Assembly: GCF_003388735.1 (NCBI RefSeq)
Contig: NZ_QUBQ01000002.1
Coordinates: forward strand, 1 to 64,000
Direction: 5' to 3'
Source of the DNA: Paenibacillus paeoniae
GTDB lineage: Bacteria > Bacillota > Bacilli > Paenibacillales > Paenibacillaceae
DNA length: 64,000 nt
Shown here: piece by piece, positions 53,118 through 61,904 of the stretch
Layout of the letters: every line of letters starts with the position of its first letter
Numbering within the stretch: position 1 is the stretch's first letter
Program-made: the position numbers and the translations under genes
The notes under the pieces: generated by a model
What the model saw: only the letters and a program-made list of their open reading frames with translations
Told to the model about the DNA's origin: nothing
The model's database searches: none

Positions 53118-54149
53118 TTACTTTGAACGCGCGAGCAAATACAAGAAGTAAGGGGCGCCTATGACAGCAACCACGATACCCGTCGGAATCTCCGAGGGTT
53201 GAAGAATCCAGCGTCCTAACGTATCGGCAACAATGACTAGCAGAGCTCCCGCCAAAGCCGATGCCGGAAGCAGCAGCTGATGCTTCGGTCCCACTAGCCG
53301 CCGCGCCAGATGAGGTCCGATTAGTCCCACAAAACCGATGCCGCCGCTGACGGCTACGGAGGATGCAGCAAGTGCTACAGCCGCGATGAGCAGTACCAGA
53401 CGCTCCCTCTCCACGGATGTGCCGAGCCCTGAGGCAATCTGGTCACCAAGGCTCAGCACATTCATGACACGCGCCTTGAAGAATACAAAAGGCAAAATTA
53501 TGACGATCCAAGGCAGCAGGGCGAGCACGAACTTCCAGTTGGAGCCCCAGATGCTGCCTGCCAGCCAAGTCGCCAAAAACTGATATTTATTCGGATCAAG
53601 ACGAAGCGTCAACACGATCATCGCCGCACTTATCCCTGCTGCTACAGCGATACCTGTCAATATAAGTCGGGTCGGCGATATCCCCTCATGCCGCTTATAG
53701 GCCAGTGAATAAATGAGCGCTGCAGTTAAGCCGGCTCCGACTAAGGCAAGCACAGGCAAGAGATATACAGGCGCCGCCGCCGTTGTCGGGTAGAAGGAGA
53801 TAAACAGCATCACCATCAGCCCTGCTCCCGCATTGATGCCAAGCAGGCCCGGATCGGCGAGTGCATTACGCGATATACCTTGCATGATACAGCCAGATAC
53901 GGCGAGTCCCGCACCAATCAGCAGTGCAATGACAATTCGCGGAAGCCGGAATTGATAGAGAATAAGCGACTGTTTCTCTGTCCCCATGCCGAACAGGGTC
54001 TTCAGTACATCCAGCGGCGAAAGCCGTATATAACCCGTATTCATACTAATGATGAACGCGATGATAATAAGCACGCCAAGAATCGCCATAACGATAAGTC
54101 CTCTCCGCAGCCTGTTCTCGCTGGCGGATAATACATCTGCCGTTTTCAT
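53118..54149 (-). CDS. FecCD-family siderophore permease
   Basis: 343 aa with about nine to ten transmembrane helices and the FecCD signature GFVGLIGPHLARRLVG. It forms the channel with the second permease. The start overlaps the upstream stop as TAATG. It has no ATPase gene nearby in the window, so a shared ATPase such as YusV/FpbC-like must be used. Confidence 0.94.
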   Translation of the reverse strand: MKTADVLSASENRLRRGLIVMAILGVLIIIAFIISMNTGYIRLSPLDVLKTLFGMGTEKQSLILYQFRLPRIVIALLIGAGLAVSGCIMQGISRNALADPGLLGINAGAGLMVMLFISFYPTTAAAPVYLLPVLALVGAGLTAALIYSLAYKRHEGISPTRLILTGIAVAAGISAAMIVLTLRLDPNKYQFLATWLAGSIWGSNWKFVLALLPWIVIILPFVFFKARVMNVLSLGDQIASGLGTSVERERLVLLIAAVALAASSVAVSGGIGFVGLIGPHLARRLVGPKHQLLLPASALAGALLVIVADTLGRWILQPSEIPTGIVVAVIGAPYFLYLLARSK

Positions 54150-55210
54150 TACAGCTCCCTCCTTTCTTTCCGTGCCAAATACAGAAAGAACGGAACGCCA
54201 ATAAGTGCAATAAGTGCCCCTACAGGCGTCTCATATGGAGGATTAATCATTCGAGCCGCCAAATCTGCAAGCATGACGAGCAAGCTGCCCAGTACAGCCG
54301 AACAAGGAATAATCCAACGGTAGTCCACGCCGACCAAATAACGTGTCAAATGCGGAATAATCAAGCCGACAAAGCCAACTGCGCCAACGACCGATACAGC
54401 AGAGCCCGCAAGCACTAACACAATGATGGTACCCGCCAGCTTAACTAGTCTAGTCCGCTGTCCAAGGCCCGAGGCAATCTCTTCACCCAGCGTAAGCAGC
54501 GTAATCGATTTGGACAGCACCATCGAGGCGATTAGAGCGCCGAGCACCCATGGCGCCATCAGTTCGAGCTGATTCCATTTTGTTCCCGCTACGCCACCCG
54601 CATACCAGAACGCCATATCCTGGCCGACGCGGAAATAGAGCGCGACACCTTCACTTAACGCCGCCAGCAGCGCGCTGACCGCAGCGCCAGCGAGCACCAA
54701 TCGGACGGGACTCAGTCCGCCCTTAGCCAATGAGCCTACGCCGAATACAAGCCCAGCGCCGAGTCCCGCTCCTAGAAAGGAATACATGATCTGATACATA
54801 AAGGGCAAGCCAGGGAAAAATGCAAAGCATAGGGCAAGCGCAAAACCAGCTCCAGCATTTAATCCCAGCAAGCCGGAATCCGCCATAGGATTGCGCGTCA
54901 TGCCTTGCATAATCGCACCCGCTACTGCAAAGCTTGCACCCACCATAGCGCCGCCCAGTACGCGCGGCAAGCGAAGCTCCTGAATGATCTGGTGCTGCGT
55001 AATGGTCGAATCAAAGGCGAATATCGCCTCCCACACCGTTGCAAACTCGATATCAGCCGCTCCGAACGACACGGACAATGCAACACTAAGCACAGTAGCA
55101 ATGGATCCGCCGATCAAGATTAGCGATGCAGCCCAAGGACGCGAGCGAAACTGCTGCTTCCTTTTCCCGCCGATTTCATCTTTGTCTATTTTCTCAGTCC
55201 ATACCGACAT
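54149..55210 (-). CDS. FecCD-family siderophore permease, second subunit
   Basis: 353 aa permease with the same fold: GFVGLIIPHLTRYLVG and GLLGLNAGAGFALAL segments. An extra hydrophilic N-terminus of about 30 residues (KIDKDEIGGKRKQQFRSRP) precedes the first helix. ATG 55210 has GAGGAG at 7 nt. It lies 75 nt after the ABC exporter gene, probably in the same transcript. Confidence 0.93.
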   Translation of the reverse strand: MSVWTEKIDKDEIGGKRKQQFRSRPWAASLILIGGSIATVLSVALSVSFGAADIEFATVWEAIFAFDSTITQHQIIQELRLPRVLGGAMVGASFAVAGAIMQGMTRNPMADSGLLGLNAGAGFALALCFAFFPGLPFMYQIMYSFLGAGLGAGLVFGVGSLAKGGLSPVRLVLAGAAVSALLAALSEGVALYFRVGQDMAFWYAGGVAGTKWNQLELMAPWVLGALIASMVLSKSITLLTLGEEIASGLGQRTRLVKLAGTIIVLVLAGSAVSVVGAVGFVGLIIPHLTRYLVGVDYRWIIPCSAVLGSLLVMLADLAARMINPPYETPVGALIALIGVPFFLYLARKERREL

Positions 55211-55284
55211 AATCTTACTCCTCATTAGTCTTGATCGCGATGCCTGTAATATAGAAACTAATTATGGCTAGCACTAATAATTGG

Positions 55285-57000
55285 TTACATGCCGAATTGA
55301 GCGCGGTGCAGACGGCTGTATACACCTTCCTGTGCAATCAATTCCTCATGTTTGCCTTGCTCGGCAATTCCTTGTTCCGCTACGACAATAATACGATCCG
55401 CGTTTTTGACCGTAGCCAGACGATGCGCAATAACAAGCGTCGTGCGCCCTTGCGACAGTTCAGACAATGCCAATTGAATAGCGGCTTCCGTCTCGGTATC
55501 CAGCGCCGATGTAGCCTCATCAAGAATAAGGATAGGCGGATTTTTGAGGAACATGCGAGAAATCGACAGCCGCTGTTTTTGTCCTCCTGACAGCTTCACA
55601 CCCCGCTCACCGATAAAGGTATCCAGACCATCTGGAAGCGACTTGATCAAATCTACCAACTGAGCGCGTCTCGCAGCCGTCCAGATTTCTTCATCGCTTG
55701 CGCCCAGCTTGCCGTAAGCGATGTTTTCGCGGATGGTGCCGTCGAACAGGAAGACGTCCTGCTGGACAATGCCAATCTGCGAGCGCAGCGACTCCAGCGT
55801 CATGCTTCGAACATCCATGCCGTCAATGGTGACGGCCCCGCCCTCCACATCATAGAATCGCGGCAGCAGTGAGCATAAGGTGCTTTTCCCTGCACCCGAC
55901 GGTCCTACAAGCGCAGCAGTCTCCCCGGCACGAATGGTTAGATTCACGCCTTGAAGCACCTTATCCTTGCCTTCGTAGCCGAACGTAACATCGTTAAAGC
56001 GGATTTCCCCATTCAGATGTTTCACATGGCGAGCATTCGGCGCATCATTCACATCCGGCTCCGTCTCAAGCAGTTCCAGATAACGTTTGAAGCCCGCAAT
56101 TCCTTTCGGATACGTCTCTATGACAGAGTTAATTTGCTGAATCGGTCCCAGAAATACATTGGACAACATCACAAATGCAATAAATTCGCCGTACGACATC
56201 CGGCCTTCAATTACAAACCATGTTCCGCATATTAGCACGAACAATGACACCAGCTTCATCAGAATAAAGCTAAGCGACGAGTTCCAAGCCATAATTCGGT
56301 AAGTAAGAAGCTTCGTGATACGAAACCGTTCGTTGTTTTGTGCAAAACGGTTAATTTCATGCTTTTCATTTGCAAATGCTTGAACAACGCGAATGCCGCT
56401 GACGTTGTTCTCAACCCTTGCGTTATAGTCAGCGATGTCCGAGAACATTCGTTTGAAGGCAGCCGACATTTTCTTACCGAAATACATGGACAAATAAATC
56501 ATAAGCGGTACGATAATAAACGTCATTACTGCCAACTGCCAATTAATGCCCAGCATGATGCCGAAGGCTCCAGCCAACGTCATGATGGCGATTACCAAGT
56601 CCTCTGGACCGTGATGGGCAATCTCGCCGATATCCATCAAATCATTGGTCATACGGGAGACGAGATGCCCGGTCTTATTATTGTCGAAAAACCGGAATGA
56701 CAGCTTTTGAACCCGATCGAATAGCCTCTTCCGCATATCCGACTCAATATTAATGCCCAGCTTATGGCCCCAATACGTCACGACATAATGAAGGGCGGAG
56801 CTGATGATGTAGATGCCAAGCAAACCGAGGCAAGAATATAAGATCCACACCCAATTGCCGCTGGGCAGCAAATCATCAACGACACGGTGGACTGCAAGCG
56901 GGAATGCCAGCTCCAGCAAGGCAGCTAGTATCGCACATGAAAAATCCAATATAAACAGGCCCTTATAGGGACGATAATACTCAAAAAAACGACGTAACAT
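55285..57000 (-). CDS. ABC exporter half-transporter in the siderophore block
   Basis: 571 aa type-IV exporter with all ATPase motifs intact: GPSGAGKST, LSGGQKQR, ILILDEATSALD and VIAHRLATV, so a homodimer is possible. ATG 57000 is preceded by GGAGG at 5 nt. Its position between the binding-protein genes and the permeases suggests siderophore export or recycling, or uptake-linked export; this is inference. Confidence 0.88.
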   Translation of the reverse strand: MLRRFFEYYRPYKGLFILDFSCAILAALLELAFPLAVHRVVDDLLPSGNWVWILYSCLGLLGIYIISSALHYVVTYWGHKLGINIESDMRKRLFDRVQKLSFRFFDNNKTGHLVSRMTNDLMDIGEIAHHGPEDLVIAIMTLAGAFGIMLGINWQLAVMTFIIVPLMIYLSMYFGKKMSAAFKRMFSDIADYNARVENNVSGIRVVQAFANEKHEINRFAQNNERFRITKLLTYRIMAWNSSLSFILMKLVSLFVLICGTWFVIEGRMSYGEFIAFVMLSNVFLGPIQQINSVIETYPKGIAGFKRYLELLETEPDVNDAPNARHVKHLNGEIRFNDVTFGYEGKDKVLQGVNLTIRAGETAALVGPSGAGKSTLCSLLPRFYDVEGGAVTIDGMDVRSMTLESLRSQIGIVQQDVFLFDGTIRENIAYGKLGASDEEIWTAARRAQLVDLIKSLPDGLDTFIGERGVKLSGGQKQRLSISRMFLKNPPILILDEATSALDTETEAAIQLALSELSQGRTTLVIAHRLATVKNADRIIVVAEQGIAEQGKHEELIAQEGVYSRLHRAQFGM

Positions 57001-57068
57001 GACTACCTCCAACGGTGTGTATAATCAATCTAAAATGGCCTGATTTCTCTCAAGCGCTATGCTGCTCC

Positions 57069-58073
57069 TTATTTTTGCCCCGCCAGCCAGTCAGCGAGTT
57101 CTTCCGTCTGGGACAAGACGGCAAGCGGATCGTAATACCACGAACGCTCTTCCTTCCACACATAAACCCGGTCATTCTTCACCGCGTCAAGCGTGCCCCA
57201 GATGGGATCGGCCTTCACATCCTCTAAGGAACGATCGTTGGAGGTCAGAATAATGTAGTCGCCGGCATACTTCGGCAACACTTCATTGGACAAGCTGGCC
57301 CATTGCTTCTCCATAATTTCGGATGCGACTCCCGATGGAGGATTGAAGCCAAGCGCTTGGTAGACGGGTTGTCCGCCTCTCCCGAAGTTGTCACCGTATA
57401 CGTAAATCGAATTATCGGCCCACTCGATAATCGAGAAGGACGCTCCCTCCGACACCGCTTGATGGGCTTTCTCTTTCGCAGCAGCAATCCGGCGGTCGTA
57501 ATCTTCGAGCCATGCCTTCGCTTCCTTCTCCTTGCCAAGCAGCTCTCCGAAATACGTCAGTTCCTCCTGGGCGTTTTTCAAATTGCCATAGGGGACGGAC
57601 AGCGTTGGCGCGATTTTGGACAACTGTTCGTATCTGGCATCGTCCATCGAAGCGCCTGTTACGATCAGATCAGGCTGTAGATCAACCACCTTCTCCAAGG
57701 AGCCGTTCACATCGCCGATATCCACGACGCCGTCCAGCAGCTCGGACAGATAGGGATTATCCCAGTGAAGGCCTGGTGTTCCAATCGGCGTAACGCCTAA
57801 GACAATAAAGCTGCCCAAATATTGATCTGCGACGATGCGCTTCGGATGGGCGGGAATTTGGATTTCCTTACCGCCGGAGATAACCGTTCTAGTCTCGTTA
57901 TCCGCGGTATTCGATTGCGTTTGGCCTCCTGATGCACCTTCTGTTACATTCGGAGACGGTCCTGCGCCATTGGCCGTATTGGACGCGGCATTCCCGCCGG
58001 AGCATGCGCTCAGCAATAAGGTGAGGCACAGCAATAGCGTTGCCGCGGTTGTAGATGAAAACGATCTGTACAT
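57069..58073 (-). CDS. Siderophore-binding lipoprotein, internal start (copy 1)
   Basis: Alternative product of 334 aa beginning at the internal ATG 58073, which has AGAGGAG at 8-nt spacing. The signal peptide (hydrophobic TTAATLLLCLTLLL) ends in lipobox LSAC, then a Ser/Asn/Gly spacer, then the class III binding-protein fold (IPAHPKRIVADQYLGSFIVLG). It would deliver ferric siderophore to the FecCD permeases. A Fur box lies 27-45 nt upstream. Confidence 0.7.
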   Translation of the reverse strand: MYRSFSSTTAATLLLCLTLLLSACSGGNAASNTANGAGPSPNVTEGASGGQTQSNTADNETRTVISGGKEIQIPAHPKRIVADQYLGSFIVLGVTPIGTPGLHWDNPYLSELLDGVVDIGDVNGSLEKVVDLQPDLIVTGASMDDARYEQLSKIAPTLSVPYGNLKNAQEELTYFGELLGKEKEAKAWLEDYDRRIAAAKEKAHQAVSEGASFSIIEWADNSIYVYGDNFGRGGQPVYQALGFNPPSGVASEIMEKQWASLSNEVLPKYAGDYIILTSNDRSLEDVKADPIWGTLDAVKNDRVYVWKEERSWYYDPLAVLSQTEELADWLAGQK

Positions 58074-59027
58074 TGAAACTTCTCCTCTGCTCTGTTGTTG
58101 ATAACAATTATCATTATCAGTATGTCCCCATTCCCCCAATCTGGCAATGGAGGATCTCAGGATTGCAGAAGGATTTTGTTCGGATCGGCCATCTTTACCT
58201 TGTTTCTTCCGATAGTGCAGCGGCGAAGCCCCGAACATCTTCTTGAACAGCCGCCCAAAATAATACGGATCGGCATACCCCACGTACTTCGCAATTTCAC
58301 GGATGCTGCCTTCTGTATCAACAAGCAGGCTTGCTGCCTTCTCCATCCGAATGCGAAGCAAATAATCGATCGGGCTGTAGCCGGTATGCTTCTTGAAGGT
58401 ATCCGATAGATGCGCGGCACTGTAATTCAATGCGGCAGCAAGCGACTCCAGCGAAATCCGCTCCGCGTAATGCTTCTCCATATAATGGACGGCCCGTGTC
58501 GCAAGGTCCTGCTTCGCAGCCTCTCCGCTCTGGCGATGCATCTGCCGCAGCATCATGCCCAACAGTTCATAAAACATCGACTTAACCTGGAACTTCTCGA
58601 ACGGTCCTGCGATCAGCCACTCCCGGCGCATCGCTTCAACAATATGGAATAAGGAGAGCGGATCATCCGGCATAAGCTGATACGCCATCCTGAACGGATT
58701 GGTGTACGCCTGCAGCTCCGTCATATCCTGGCGAGATGACAATGGCAGAGTGGCCTTGTAATAGATTAAGTCGTACTCCCACTGCTCTTCTCTCAACCGG
58801 ATATCCATGATAGAGCCTTTCCCGCCATGGAGCACATGAAACGGACGAAGCGGGTATTCCGTTCCGTCCAGTGTAATGACCGCTCCGCCTCTTGCCGCAA
58901 AAAGGAACATACTTGCAGGGAGCTGGAATGCGCGCAATTCCTCCCCTTTTTGCATGATCATATGCCTAATATCCAACACTTTGATCGAAGCATGATTCCA
59001 TGATGCGATATGTTCGTGATCAAACAT
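57069..59027 (-). CDS. AraC-type regulator fused in frame to siderophore-binding lipoprotein (copy 1)
   Basis: 652 aa with no stop codon throughout. Residues 1-130 are a sensor or dimer domain, 165-280 hold two AraC helix-turn-helix motifs (ESLAAALNYS and IREIAKYVGYADPYYFGRLF), 281-318 are a linker, and 319-652 are a complete FeuA/FecB-type lipoprotein with its own Met, signal peptide and lipobox LLLSACSGG (Cys 342). Bacillus Btr also joins AraC to a binding-protein domain, but without a signal peptide. Whether one fused protein, or two products, are made is open. A Fur box (58100-58118) and ribosome-binding site lie inside the reading frame. Confidence 0.85.
   Translation of the reverse strand: MFDHEHIASWNHASIKVLDIRHMIMQKGEELRAFQLPASMFLFAARGGAVITLDGTEYPLRPFHVLHGGKGSIMDIRLREEQWEYDLIYYKATLPLSSRQDMTELQAYTNPFRMAYQLMPDDPLSLFHIVEAMRREWLIAGPFEKFQVKSMFYELLGMMLRQMHRQSGEAAKQDLATRAVHYMEKHYAERISLESLAAALNYSAAHLSDTFKKHTGYSPIDYLLRIRMEKAASLLVDTEGSIREIAKYVGYADPYYFGRLFKKMFGASPLHYRKKQGKDGRSEQNPSAILRSSIARLGEWGHTDNDNCYQQQSRGEVSMYRSFSSTTAATLLLCLTLLLSACSGGNAASNTANGAGPSPNVTEGASGGQTQSNTADNETRTVISGGKEIQIPAHPKRIVADQYLGSFIVLGVTPIGTPGLHWDNPYLSELLDGVVDIGDVNGSLEKVVDLQPDLIVTGASMDDARYEQLSKIAPTLSVPYGNLKNAQEELTYFGELLGKEKEAKAWLEDYDRRIAAAKEKAHQAVSEGASFSIIEWADNSIYVYGDNFGRGGQPVYQALGFNPPSGVASEIMEKQWASLSNEVLPKYAGDYIILTSNDRSLEDVKADPIWGTLDAVKNDRVYVWKEERSWYYDPLAVLSQTEELADWLAGQK
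58100..58118. promoter_or_regulatory. Fur box inside the copy 1 fused ORF
   Basis: GATAACAATTATCATTATC on the plus strand matches the 19-bp Fur consensus at 17 of 19 positions. It lies within codons about 303-310 of the fused ORF and just before the internal lipoprotein start. Confidence 0.8.
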
Positions 59028-59238
59028 GGTCTATAACACCTTTCCAACCTTCCTCTAGCAACACCGCATTCCAGTATGAACTGCGACGGCCTCCTAGCCC
59101 AGTAGAGGCGCTTCCGTTCAACAAGGCAGCAGTATGTAAGCGCGCTAGGTAATTCTAAGGAGTAGCTTCCCTACTTCAACTTAAGATGGGGCATCCATAT
59201 AGGCCTCCCAAAAAGCTCATTCATACTCCCATTATAGT

Positions 59239-59257
59239 GATAGAGATTATCAATATC
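59239..59257. promoter_or_regulatory. Fur box before the copy 1 regulator
   Basis: GATAGAGATTATCAATATC matches the Fur consensus at 15 of 19. It lies about 210 nt upstream of ATG 59027. The rest of the 308-nt gap 59028-59335 shows no gene, only the upstream gene's terminator. Confidence 0.6.
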
Positions 59258-59301
59258 AATGAACTTTTTTAAAAAGACATTTTCTTATATCCAAATGGCA
59301 C

Positions 59302-59327
59302 AAAGACTCGCTCTAAGTGAGAGCGAG
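59302..59327 (-). terminator. Terminator of the copy 2 fused ORF
   Basis: An 8-bp stem CTCGCTCT/AGAGCGAG (59307-59314, 59320-59327) followed on the minus strand by TCTTTG, nine nucleotides after the stop. It separates the two fused genes. Confidence 0.75.
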
Positions 59328-59335
59328 CCTGGCCG

Positions 59336-60355
59336 TTAAGATACGCTTTTCAGCAAGCTGTCTACAATATAATCAAGCTGCTTGTCGAGCGAATAAATAT
59401 CCGTGTAGTAGCTCAAGCCGAAATCAAGCTCGATTAGCCGTCCCTCTTTTACCGCGGGAAGGTTGTTCCAAAGAGCGCTGTCCGTCAGGTTTTCCATCCC
59501 TTCATAGGCGGAGCGAATGATAATATCACCTGCATATTGGGGCAGTTTCTCGAAGGAAATATCATAGCTGTACACTTTGTCCGTGGCATCAATATCCTTT
59601 TGAATAATATCAGGCGCCTTCATTCCCAAATATTCATATACAACTTCGGAACCCCTGCCATACTTCTTGCTCGCTGTAATTAGCATATTGCCTTTGCCGC
59701 CCTCCATGATCGTCACCGTTTTATTCAAAATACCGGCTTCGCGCAGCTTATCCTTGCTTGACTCAACCTTGGCGTAAAACTGCTGTAACAGCGCATCTGA
59801 TTCATTCTCCTTGCCCAGCGCCTTGCCGATCATTTCCATCCTTTCTTCCAGCGTCATGCTGTCAAAAGGCATGTAGACCGTTGGTGCAATATCCTTCAGC
59901 ACTCTATAGGGATCCTCCGAGGGCACGATAATCAAATCCGGATTCAGCGCAAGCACAGCCTCCGGGCTTGGCTCCATCCAGTGACCTAGGGAAGGAATAC
60001 CCGATACATCTTGCTGAAACGCCGCTCCGTCGTATACTTCCGATACGCCTACAGGCTTCGCTCCGAATGCCAAAACATCTCCTACATGATACAATACGAC
60101 GATTCGTTCAGGGTTCGCGGGAACTTCTATATCGCCTTTCAAAGTAGACATTTTTCTCGTCTTCGACTCCGTTTGAGCATGGCTATTTTCTCCTGCTCCA
60201 CCGTTCTCGCCAGTTGGTACCGGACTCGAAGCGCCCCCGCCAGCATTGGACACAGGTTGCGATTGACCCCCCGCTCCGCCGGAGCATGCCCCCAGTAATA
60301 ACATCAGGCATAACATCAAGGATGTAACTGCCCAGGATGATTTGTTGCCGTACAT
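59336..60355 (-). CDS. Siderophore-binding lipoprotein, internal start (copy 2)
   Basis: Alternative product of 339 aa from internal ATG 60355, with AAGGAGAGG about 9 nt upstream. Signal peptide (SSWAVTSLMLCLMLLLGAC) and lipobox LGAC, Gly/Ser spacer, then class III binding protein with IEVPANPERIVVLYHVGDV. The two binding proteins share fold but differ enough to bind different siderophores. Confidence 0.7.
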   Translation of the reverse strand: MYGNKSSWAVTSLMLCLMLLLGACSGGAGGQSQPVSNAGGGASSPVPTGENGGAGENSHAQTESKTRKMSTLKGDIEVPANPERIVVLYHVGDVLAFGAKPVGVSEVYDGAAFQQDVSGIPSLGHWMEPSPEAVLALNPDLIIVPSEDPYRVLKDIAPTVYMPFDSMTLEERMEMIGKALGKENESDALLQQFYAKVESSKDKLREAGILNKTVTIMEGGKGNMLITASKKYGRGSEVVYEYLGMKAPDIIQKDIDATDKVYSYDISFEKLPQYAGDIIIRSAYEGMENLTDSALWNNLPAVKEGRLIELDFGLSYYTDIYSLDKQLDYIVDSLLKSVS

Positions 60356-61309
60356 AGATAACTTCCTCTCCTTCATATATTGAAAATGATTCTTACTATC
60401 ATTAACAATATAACGCGCCCTTTGTCTTCTCGCATCAGACAATATGAACCTCTTAACAGGATTATCCGAGCTTTGTGCTCTATGCTTCTCTCTGTACTGT
60501 CCCGGTGTTAATCCAATCCACTTTTTGAATACGCGGATAAAATACGATGTATCCGAATAACCGACTCCCTCAGCAATTTCCTGCAACGGAAGATCGGTCT
60601 CCTTCAGCAGTTGCCCAGCCTCACCCATTCGAACTTCAATCAAATATTCAATTAAGCTTCTTCCTGTCTTGCTTTTGAACTGTCTAGCCACGTAGGGCGC
60701 GCTGTAATTAAGTGCCTGAGCTAGCGATTCCAACGTAAGCTGCTCCCGATAATGCTCATGAATATAACGAATGGCTTGCTCTGCCAAGTCGGGCTGATGG
60801 GTTTGAATATTGTGACTGGCTAGTTGCCGCAGCAGCTCATATACAAAATCATAAAATAACTTTTTGGTATAAAACCGTTCTAACTCACCCTCTGTTCCCC
60901 ATTCTCTGTACAATTCCTTGGCCATCTCCAGTAATAACGCCGGATGATGCGGTTGAAAACCATATTGCATCGCAAACGGATTCCTACGCTCCATTAATTC
61001 CAAGATTTCTTGGCGATTGGGAAGCGGAATAACCGCTTTATAGAAAATCATATAACATTCAAACAAATCTTCGGTTACATTAATAGTTAACATAGTTCCT
61101 TTACCGCCATGCACCACATGATACCGCCTAGCCGCATATTCCCGGTTATCCATCCACACGTCTGCGTCGCCGCGAACGGAGTACATAAACATGCTGGACG
61201 GAAGCTTGTACGCTCGCAAGCTATTACCGGCTTCCAGCGTTGTGTGACGCACATCCAGCACCTTAATAAAGGCATGGTTCCAAAGCAGCATGTGGTCGCG
61301 TTCAATCAT
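59336..61309 (-). CDS. AraC-type regulator fused in frame to siderophore-binding lipoprotein (copy 2)
   Basis: 657 aa, same layout as the neighbouring copy: sensor domain 1-130, two AraC helix-turn-helix motifs about 190-280 (LESLAQALNYSAPYVARQF and GVGYSDTSYFIRVFKKW), linker to 318, then a complete lipoprotein from Met 319 with lipobox LLLGACSGG (Cys 342). Both copies have exactly 318 residues before the internal Met, and linkers of unlike sequence, so the join has been kept in frame. Start ATG 61309 follows AGAGGA. A Fur box lies 50-70 nt upstream and another inside the ORF. Confidence 0.85.
   Translation of the reverse strand: MIERDHMLLWNHAFIKVLDVRHTTLEAGNSLRAYKLPSSMFMYSVRGDADVWMDNREYAARRYHVVHGGKGTMLTINVTEDLFECYMIFYKAVIPLPNRQEILELMERRNPFAMQYGFQPHHPALLLEMAKELYREWGTEGELERFYTKKLFYDFVYELLRQLASHNIQTHQPDLAEQAIRYIHEHYREQLTLESLAQALNYSAPYVARQFKSKTGRSLIEYLIEVRMGEAGQLLKETDLPLQEIAEGVGYSDTSYFIRVFKKWIGLTPGQYREKHRAQSSDNPVKRFILSDARRQRARYIVNDSKNHFQYMKERKLSMYGNKSSWAVTSLMLCLMLLLGACSGGAGGQSQPVSNAGGGASSPVPTGENGGAGENSHAQTESKTRKMSTLKGDIEVPANPERIVVLYHVGDVLAFGAKPVGVSEVYDGAAFQQDVSGIPSLGHWMEPSPEAVLALNPDLIIVPSEDPYRVLKDIAPTVYMPFDSMTLEERMEMIGKALGKENESDALLQQFYAKVESSKDKLREAGILNKTVTIMEGGKGNMLITASKKYGRGSEVVYEYLGMKAPDIIQKDIDATDKVYSYDISFEKLPQYAGDIIIRSAYEGMENLTDSALWNNLPAVKEGRLIELDFGLSYYTDIYSLDKQLDYIVDSLLKSVS
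60382..60400. promoter_or_regulatory. Fur box inside the copy 2 fused ORF
   Basis: GAAAATGATTCTTACTATC on the plus strand (minus: GATAGTAAGAATCATTTTC) matches the consensus at 15 of 19. It is at the same place in copy 2 as the box in copy 1, just before the internal start. Confidence 0.65.
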
Positions 61310-61359
61310 TCCATGTCATCCTCTCCGCATCTTCGATCATGATTGTAGCAGATTATATC

Positions 61360-61378
61360 GAAAATGATAATCGTTATC
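61360..61378. promoter_or_regulatory. Fur box before the copy 2 regulator
   Basis: GAAAATGATAATCGTTATC matches the consensus at 17 of 19. On the minus strand TTATCA and TACAAT (17-nt spacer) overlap and follow it, giving a Fur-repressible promoter about 50 nt upstream of ATG 61309. Confidence 0.78.
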
Positions 61379-61391
61379 ACAAAATGAACAC

Positions 61392-61430
61392 AAAAAAGAC
61401 CGCCCCTCTCCATCTGAGAAAGGAGCGATC
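61392..61430 (-). terminator. Terminator of the small secreted protein gene
   Basis: A 14-bp imperfect stem (61398-61411 with 61416-61430) with GC core, followed on the minus strand by six T residues. It is about 105 nt after the stop at 61536. Confidence 0.65.
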
Positions 61431-61535
61431 CTTATAGGGGGCAAGTGACCCCCGGTAAAACATAAGCGAACCAATTGCGTTACTGCCTGTCAAGCTTAGT
61501 GGTCTAACCCTTATTTATATGAAAAGCCATATGAA

Positions 61536-61904
61536 TTAATAGGTGCCCCATACTATGGATGGTCCCATCCAAGCGCTTGGCAATGTAATGACATATTTGT
61601 AGGTGCCGGCAGGCTGATTGCCCAAATATAAATTGCCAGTACGGATTCCATTGCCATGAGGCATACCGCCCTCAATGCTGCCAGAACCAACGAACACATC
61701 ACCTGAAGCCGTGACACGATACACGGTTGCATACATCCAACCATGGACATGCGAATCATAGGCATAATATTGTAGGGAAAGATTTCCCCCACTATGTGTT
61801 GTCGTACCGGAATCTGTACGGGTCGTGCTTGCAGAAGCACTCGTAGCGAAAGTCAAAAGCATAACGATAACCATAAGTCCCAAGCCCATTTTTCTAATAT
61901 TCAT
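61536..61904 (-). CDS. Small secreted protein of unknown function
   Basis: 122 aa. Signal peptide with hydrophobic GLGLMVIVMLLTFAT and cleavage about after SASA; mature part about 95 residues, Gly/Ser/Thr/Tyr-rich with no known domain (motifs SHVHGWMYATVYRV and GNQPAGTYKYVITLPS). GAGGAGG precedes the ATG. It may be an immunoglobulin-like beta-rich surface protein; no name is supported. A sigma-A promoter is found 250 nt upstream. Confidence 0.75.
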   Translation of the reverse strand: MNIRKMGLGLMVIVMLLTFATSASASTTRTDSGTTTHSGGNLSLQYYAYDSHVHGWMYATVYRVTASGDVFVGSGSIEGGMPHGNGIRTGNLYLGNQPAGTYKYVITLPSAWMGPSIVWGTY

